This document shows, one piece after another, positions 6,069 through 10,153 of a DNA stretch of 10,153 nt (position 1 is the first letter of the stretch; each line of letters begins with the position of its first letter). The translations under genes were made by a program, and so were the position numbers. The stretch spans positions 1-10,153 of the forward strand of contig SLMY01000073.1 of NCBI GenBank assembly GCA_007133255.1, in the 5' to 3' direction. The DNA comes from Clostridiales bacterium (GTDB lineage: Bacteria > Bacillota > Clostridia > Saccharofermentanales > UBA5734). Under the pieces are notes generated by a model. The model searched no databases. It was given only the letters and a program-made list of their open reading frames with translations, and was not told where the DNA came from.

Positions 6069-7457
6069 GTGAAACAAAAAACCAAAATGATCACGGGACT
6101 AATCGCTTTATGTCTGATCTCGGCTGTATTGGCATCACTGCTGACAGCGGCTTTTATGATGCGAGACCTTTTTGGCTACCGTTCTTTGCTCAGCCGGCTC
6201 AATACCGCTGACGCGCGGCTTTCCGCCGAAACCGATACCACACCTGACGCGTCTGAACAAGTCAGCCCAAGCCCTTCTCCGGTCGCGTCGGTCACACCTG
6301 AGCAGCCCACTTCAACTCCGGCGCCAACCGTGACTGAGCCAGCTGAAAGCCGGATTGAACAGACCTTTGAGTCAAGTCAGGTATCTGGTTCAGGACCTGA
6401 AGATGAGACGACCCTGCCGGCAGAAACCAGCCCGGAAGTCTCAGTTCCAGCCGGTCCGGTGTATGATCAGTTCAAGATATGGCAGGACCACAGCCTGATT
6501 GAAGATCTCTATGCTTCCATTCAGCCTTCTGTTGTTGGCATTAACGTGGTGGTTGGTGAAACGGCCGCGTCGCTGCGAAGAACGAATGAAGGTTCAGGCC
6601 TGATTATGAGTGAAGACGGTTATATTGTCACCAACAGCAGTGTCATCTCGATTGCCGTCAGTAAACAAGGTCATCTTTTTTCACATGCGTCTATTCATGT
6701 TTACGCGGACGGGGTTTCAGGCGCGCTCAACGCTGCGCTCATTGGCAGAGATCCGCTGACCGGACTGGCCGTTATTAAAATAGATCCCGGTTACAGAACC
6801 CTGCAGCCTGCTCCAATCGCTGAAAACCCCGACTTGAAAGTAGGGCAGATGATCGTCGCGATAGGTTATCCGGACCTGCTTGAGGAGAGCGGCAGCTTGT
6901 ACATGGGTTTGATCAGCAGTTTGAGCCGGCCGGTTCAGCTTGAGGATGGTACATCGCTTCAAATGATCCAGACAGATGCCAGGATCAGCCAGCGGTGTTC
7001 CGGCGGCCCCCTTCTGAATCTCAGCGGTGAAGTGATCGGAATTGCCAACTGCGGGCTGTCTTATCAGTCGTATGATGCCTTAAGCTACGCTTTGCCGGCA
7101 CAAACAGCTCTGAAGGTTGTTGAAGACATGACATCTCAGGGCTATGTCGGCGGCCGTGCCTGGCTGGGTGTTTCAGTTCTGGTTGAGGAAACTTTCCAGC
7201 AGCTTCGCGGTCTTTATAATTATCCTGAAGGCTTATATATTACAAATGTCATCAATGACAGCCCGGCTTACATCGCCAATATGAGAAAAGGTGATATCAT
7301 AACAGAAATAAATGGTCAGCCGATTACACCATCGATGGATATCAACCATTTCCTCAAAAGTCAGCCTGTAGGTTCTCTGGTCAATATTCTTGTTTACAGA
7401 AGCTCAGACAGTCAGTATCATGAGATAAGAGCTTATCTGCAGGAGTATTCGCGGTGA
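6069..7457 (+). CDS. Membrane-anchored HtrA/DegP-like protein, predicted pseudoprotease, with PDZ
   Basis: This has the HtrA (S1C family) layout in 462 residues. A short N-terminus and one membrane helix (about 8-31) put the rest outside the membrane. A Pro/Ser/Thr/Glu-rich linker (about 52-130) precedes a trypsin-like domain (about 145-355) with GSGLIMSEDGYIVTN, IGRDPLTGLAVIKID, GQMIVAIGYP and SGGPLLNLSGEVIGIA. A PDZ domain (about 363-457) has GLYITNV, SPAYIANMRKGDIITEINGQPI. The catalytic triad is broken: the His of TNxHV is Ser191 (TNSSV), the Asp of TDLAV is Gly232 (TGLAV), and the GNSGG loop reads RCSGG, with only Ser311 kept. No frameshift or stop interrupts the gene and the fold-defining glycines remain, so a maintained non-catalytic role (peptide binding, scaffold or sensor) is inferred. 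The start is GTG. It follows a two-component pair and overlaps nth by 4 nt. It should not be annotated as an active protease. Confidence 0.9.
   Translation: MKQKTKMITGLIALCLISAVLASLLTAAFMMRDLFGYRSLLSRLNTADARLSAETDTTPDASEQVSPSPSPVASVTPEQPTSTPAPTVTEPAESRIEQTFESSQVSGSGPEDETTLPAETSPEVSVPAGPVYDQFKIWQDHSLIEDLYASIQPSVVGINVVVGETAASLRRTNEGSGLIMSEDGYIVTNSSVISIAVSKQGHLFSHASIHVYADGVSGALNAALIGRDPLTGLAVIKIDPGYRTLQPAPIAENPDLKVGQMIVAIGYPDLLEESGSLYMGLISSLSRPVQLEDGTSLQMIQTDARISQRCSGGPLLNLSGEVIGIANCGLSYQSYDALSYALPAQTALKVVEDMTSQGYVGGRAWLGVSVLVEETFQQLRGLYNYPEGLYITNVINDSPAYIANMRKGDIITEINGQPITPSMDINHFLKSQPVGSLVNILVYRSSDSQYHEIRAYLQEYSR
7441..7445 (+). promoter_or_regulatory. Shine-Dalgarno of nth within the upstream gene
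   Basis: AGGAG, inside the last codons of the htrA-like gene, lies 8 nt before GTG 7454-7456. It supports the GTGA start/stop overlap and coupled translation. Confidence 0.75.
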
Positions 7458-8116
7458 CAGAAAAACAGAAAACTGCCTCAAATATTATTAGCATCCTAAA
7501 AAAAACTTATCCGCAGGCAGACTGTACCTTAACGTATGAGTCTGCCTGGCAGCTTTTAGTGGCCGCGATCTTGTCAGCCCAGTGTACAGACGCCAGAGTT
7601 AATCTTATAACACCGTCTCTTTTCGCGCGTTTTCCAACATCAGAAAGTACCGCGAAAGCTGATCCGGAAGACATTTCTGATTTGATCCGCAGCTGTGGGC
7701 TTTATCGAAGTAAAACACGTTCGATTGTCGGATCCGCTAAAATGATTCAAGAACAATATAAAGGCACGGTTCCTGATAAGCTTGAGGCTTTAACCCAGCT
7801 GCCGGGTGTCGGCAGAAAAATCGCCAACCTGATTCTTGGTGATTATCATCATATCCCTGCACTTGTTGTTGATACACATTGCGCAAGAATCTCACGCCGG
7901 ATTGGCCTGACCCGAAAGGAAGACCCTGCCGGTATTGAGAAAGATCTTGAAAAAGTCATCGCGCGCGATGACTGGATCGCTTACGGACACCTGATGGTTC
8001 TGCATGGCCGTGCCTGCTGTACAGCCCGGAAGCCCCAATGTGACCTGTGTCCGATCGCGGATCTTTGCCGATACGGTAAAAACCATCAAGATGTCCGTGA
8101 ACGGCCACAGGCTTAA
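7454..8116 (+). CDS. nth: Endonuclease III (DNA glycosylase/AP lyase)
   Basis: Endonuclease III removes oxidised pyrimidines from DNA and cleaves the abasic site by beta-elimination, in base excision repair. The protein has 220 residues, close to the E. coli length. It has the AILSAQCTDARVN helix near the N-terminus (38-50), the helix-hairpin-helix LPGVGRKIANLIL (116-128) with catalytic Lys122, and VVDTHC with catalytic Asp140. The C-terminal 4Fe-4S loop is complete with spacing C-x6-C-x2-C-x5-C: Cys189, Cys196, Cys199, Cys205. The start is GTG and overlaps the preceding stop by 4 nt. recG follows 6 nt later, so the two repair genes and the htrA-like gene are probably one unit. All key residues of the family are present. 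Confidence 0.97.
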   Translation: MTEKQKTASNIISILKKTYPQADCTLTYESAWQLLVAAILSAQCTDARVNLITPSLFARFPTSESTAKADPEDISDLIRSCGLYRSKTRSIVGSAKMIQEQYKGTVPDKLEALTQLPGVGRKIANLILGDYHHIPALVVDTHCARISRRIGLTRKEDPAGIEKDLEKVIARDDWIAYGHLMVLHGRACCTARKPQCDLCPIADLCRYGKNHQDVRERPQA

Positions 8117-8122
8117 GCTGTT

Positions 8123-10153
8123 ATGATGCAAGACAGGACGAAGATCAGTGAAATGAACAAACCACAGGATTACCATGTTGATGATATGAGTCAGCTGTGT
8201 CAGCCGATTGGCCTGCTGCCCGGGGCAGGTGCCAGACGCGTCGCCATGCTGGCCAGACTTGGACTTGTTACCTGGTTTGACCTTTTGACTTTTTTCCCGC
8301 GGGACTATGAGAACTGGCTCAGTCTGAAACCTGTATCTGAGCTTGAGCATCAGCAGACTGAGGTTTTTCGCGCCAAAGTGCTGCAGCGGCCTGTTTCACA
8401 GCGTAAAGGAAGGCTGAATATTTTACGGGCCGTTTTACAGGATGAAGGGTATACAATTAAAGCTGTCTGGTTTAACCAGCCATGGCACGCCCAGCGGCTT
8501 AATCCTGGTCAAACCTATCTGTTCCGCGGACGTGTAAAGCGCAAAGGCCGCTTATTCAGTGTTGAAAATCCTTCTTATGAATCCGATGAGCAGCTGGCTG
8601 AAAAACGGCGTCTGAGGCCGATTTATCCGCTCACACAGGGACTGAGCCAGGGCGTTATCAGGCAATTGACCGAAAACCTGATACCGCGTGTGATCAATAT
8701 CGTGCCCGAACCGCTGCCTGCGAGGATCAGGCGTGAGTATCATGTCTGCGCGGCGGCGTTCGCCTACAGCCGAATCCATCATCCGGCAGACTGGGAAGAG
8801 GCGGAAATCTGCAGATATCGACTGGCTTTTGAAGAGCTGTTTTTATTTCAGGCAGGTATTTATCTGCTGCGCCAGTCAGCCAGAGACAGCCGAAGCGCTT
8901 ATCGGGCGATACTTGACAGAAAAGGAAAACAAGCCTTACGAAACTGTGTTGACCAACTGCCTTTTTTATTAACCGGCGCGCAGCAGCAGGCCTGGCAGAC
9001 GCTTCAGAAAGACCTGGCATCTGATCAGCCGATGAACCGGCTGCTGCAGGGTGATGTAGGGTCAGGAAAAACCGTTGTTGCCGCGCTGGCCATGCTGCAC
9101 TGCGCGCTGGCCGGACTGCAGGCCGTTCTGATGGTTCCTACCGCGGTCCTTGCCAGACAGCACCACCAGACACTTACCACGCTGCTTGCGGGCAGTGGCT
9201 TTAAAGTCGCGATACTGACCGGCGCGACAAAAGCAGCGGAAAGAAAACTGCTTCTGGAAGCGCTTGCCGAAGGTGAATTGCTGCTGCTGGTTGGTACGCA
9301 CGCGCTGATTGAAGACCGTGTCAGGTTTAAGCATCTGGCCCTGGCGATCACAGATGAACAGCATCGATTCGGGGTGCGCCAGCGGATCAGGCTCACAGGC
9401 CCAGCGTCGGATGAACAAGATGAGCAGAGACAGAAAAGTCAGCTGGTGCCGCATGTTCTGGTTATGTCCGCGACCCCGATTCCCCGAACCCTGGCCTTGA
9501 TGCTGTACGGTGATCTGGATATTTCAGTTATAGACCAGCTGCCTGAAGGCAGAAAACCGATCCGCACTTATACAGCCAGGTTAAAGGACAGACCCAGGAT
9601 AGACGCGCTGATTAAAAAAACGATTGAGGCCGGACAACAGGTTTATGTTGTCTGCCCGATGATAGAGGAAAGTGAGGACTCAGACCTTGAATCTGCTCAA
9701 CATGTATGGCAGCGGCTGTCAGCGCAGATGCCTGTCGGGCATGAGGCCGGGCTGCTGCATGGCCGAATGAAGCCGGCAGAGAAAGACAGGATTATGGATC
9801 GGTTTTTGGCCGGAACGTTATCTGTTCTGGTCAGCACAACGGTCATTGAAGTGGGTGTCGATAATCCAAACGCTGTCCTGATGATTATAGAAAACGCCGA
9901 ACGATTTGGCCTGGCTCAGCTTCATCAGCTAAGAGGGCGCATTGGCCGGGGAGAACTGGCGTCGGTCTGTGTGCTGGTCAGTGACGCGGATGATCAACTG
10001 GCGAGAGACAGACTAAAAGCTGTCTGTCTCTCCCGGAACGGGTTTGAGCTGGCGGAAAAAGATCTGCAGCTGCGTGGACCGGGTGATTTTTTCGGTACCC
10101 GGCAGCATGGCCTGCCGCCCCTGCGTGTGGCGAACCTGTATCAGGACCGTGAC
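8123..10153 (+). CDS. recG: ATP-dependent DNA helicase RecG, C-terminus cut by window edge
   Basis: RecG is a monomeric branch-migration helicase that remodels stalled replication forks and Holliday junctions. The frame is open for 677 codons and runs off the right edge; by recall of other RecG proteins about 50 residues are missing. The wedge (OB-fold) region is about 70-155. The helicase motifs are intact: Walker A GDVGSGKT (310-317), DEQHRFG (411-417), MSATPIPRT (448-456), then the second RecA domain with VSTTVIEVGVDNPNA and QLRGRIGRG, and the RecG-specific LQLRGPGDFFGTRQHGLP near the end. The start is uncertain: ATG 8123 or 8126 has only AGG 11 nt upstream. ATG 8153 has AGGA 14 nt upstream, and ATG 8186 is also in frame. 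The N-terminus from 8123 seems somewhat longer than usual. It follows nth by 6 nt. Confidence 0.95.
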   Translation, partial: MMQDRTKISEMNKPQDYHVDDMSQLCQPIGLLPGAGARRVAMLARLGLVTWFDLLTFFPRDYENWLSLKPVSELEHQQTEVFRAKVLQRPVSQRKGRLNILRAVLQDEGYTIKAVWFNQPWHAQRLNPGQTYLFRGRVKRKGRLFSVENPSYESDEQLAEKRRLRPIYPLTQGLSQGVIRQLTENLIPRVINIVPEPLPARIRREYHVCAAAFAYSRIHHPADWEEAEICRYRLAFEELFLFQAGIYLLRQSARDSRSAYRAILDRKGKQALRNCVDQLPFLLTGAQQQAWQTLQKDLASDQPMNRLLQGDVGSGKTVVAALAMLHCALAGLQAVLMVPTAVLARQHHQTLTTLLAGSGFKVAILTGATKAAERKLLLEALAEGELLLLVGTHALIEDRVRFKHLALAITDEQHRFGVRQRIRLTGPASDEQDEQRQKSQLVPHVLVMSATPIPRTLALMLYGDLDISVIDQLPEGRKPIRTYTARLKDRPRIDALIKKTIEAGQQVYVVCPMIEESEDSDLESAQHVWQRLSAQMPVGHEAGLLHGRMKPAEKDRIMDRFLAGTLSVLVSTTVIEVGVDNPNAVLMIIENAERFGLAQLHQLRGRIGRGELASVCVLVSDADDQLARDRLKAVCLSRNGFELAEKDLQLRGPGDFFGTRQHGLPPLRVANLYQDRD

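Noticed and set aside
6099..6113. Lipobox in the N-terminus of the HtrA-like protein (IALC, Cys15)
   Set aside because: The residue before Cys is Leu, not Gly/Ala/Ser, and the hydrophobic stretch continues past it as a membrane helix.
5951..6211. 86-codon + strand frame starting in the htrA-like leader
   Set aside because: It starts at TTG without a ribosome site, overlaps the htrA-like gene out of frame, and has no family features.
7454..8116. nth as a MutY-type adenine glycosylase
   Set aside because: The catalytic Lys122 of the lyase family is present and there is no C-terminal MutT-like domain.
7892..8350. 152-codon - strand frame across nth and recG
   Set aside because: It is a shadow of two confidently identified genes.

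Overview
The window looks like chromosomal DNA of a Gram-positive-type bacterium, most likely a Clostridia-like Bacillota (Firmicutes) of roughly 50% G+C. The evidence is the gene order ftsQ/divIB - small basic protein (sbp) - ftsZ - nrdR, strong GGAGG-type Shine-Dalgarno sites, frequent GTG/TTG starts, and an OmpR-type regulator/kinase pair beside an HtrA-like protein. All eight genes lie on the + strand. No RNA genes, insertion sequences, CRISPR arrays or prophage genes were seen. I cannot name a genus.

Left part (2-3499), division and nucleotide metabolism: the end of a division-and-cell-wall cluster carries ftsQ/divIB (cut off at the left edge), sbp, ftsZ from its own sigma-70-like promoter and a roughly 100-nt leader, then nrdR. 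FtsZ has an unusually long acidic/polar C-terminal linker and a divergent C-terminal anchoring peptide. The sporulation genes spoIIGA-sigE-sigG, often found just after ftsZ in endospore formers, are not present between ftsZ and nrdR.

Middle part (3592-7457), envelope signalling: an OmpR/PhoB-type response regulator and a two-pass membrane histidine kinase are followed, after a 227-nt AT-rich then structured intergenic region, by a membrane-anchored HtrA/DegP-like protein with a trypsin-fold domain and a PDZ domain. This last protein is the most unusual item: the catalytic His and Asp of the family are replaced (Ser191, Gly232) and only the nucleophile Ser311 remains, so it is predicted to be a pseudoprotease. 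Its leader can form several hairpins, one of which overlaps the ribosome binding site.

Right part (7454-10153), DNA repair: nth (endonuclease III) overlaps the htrA-like stop codon by 4 nt and is followed 6 nt later by recG, which runs off the right edge. The HtrA-like gene, nth and recG therefore look like one transcription unit. The conserved genes are confidently identified. The speculative part is the idea that the regulator, kinase and pseudoprotease form one signalling unit with a sensor or scaffold in place of an active protease.
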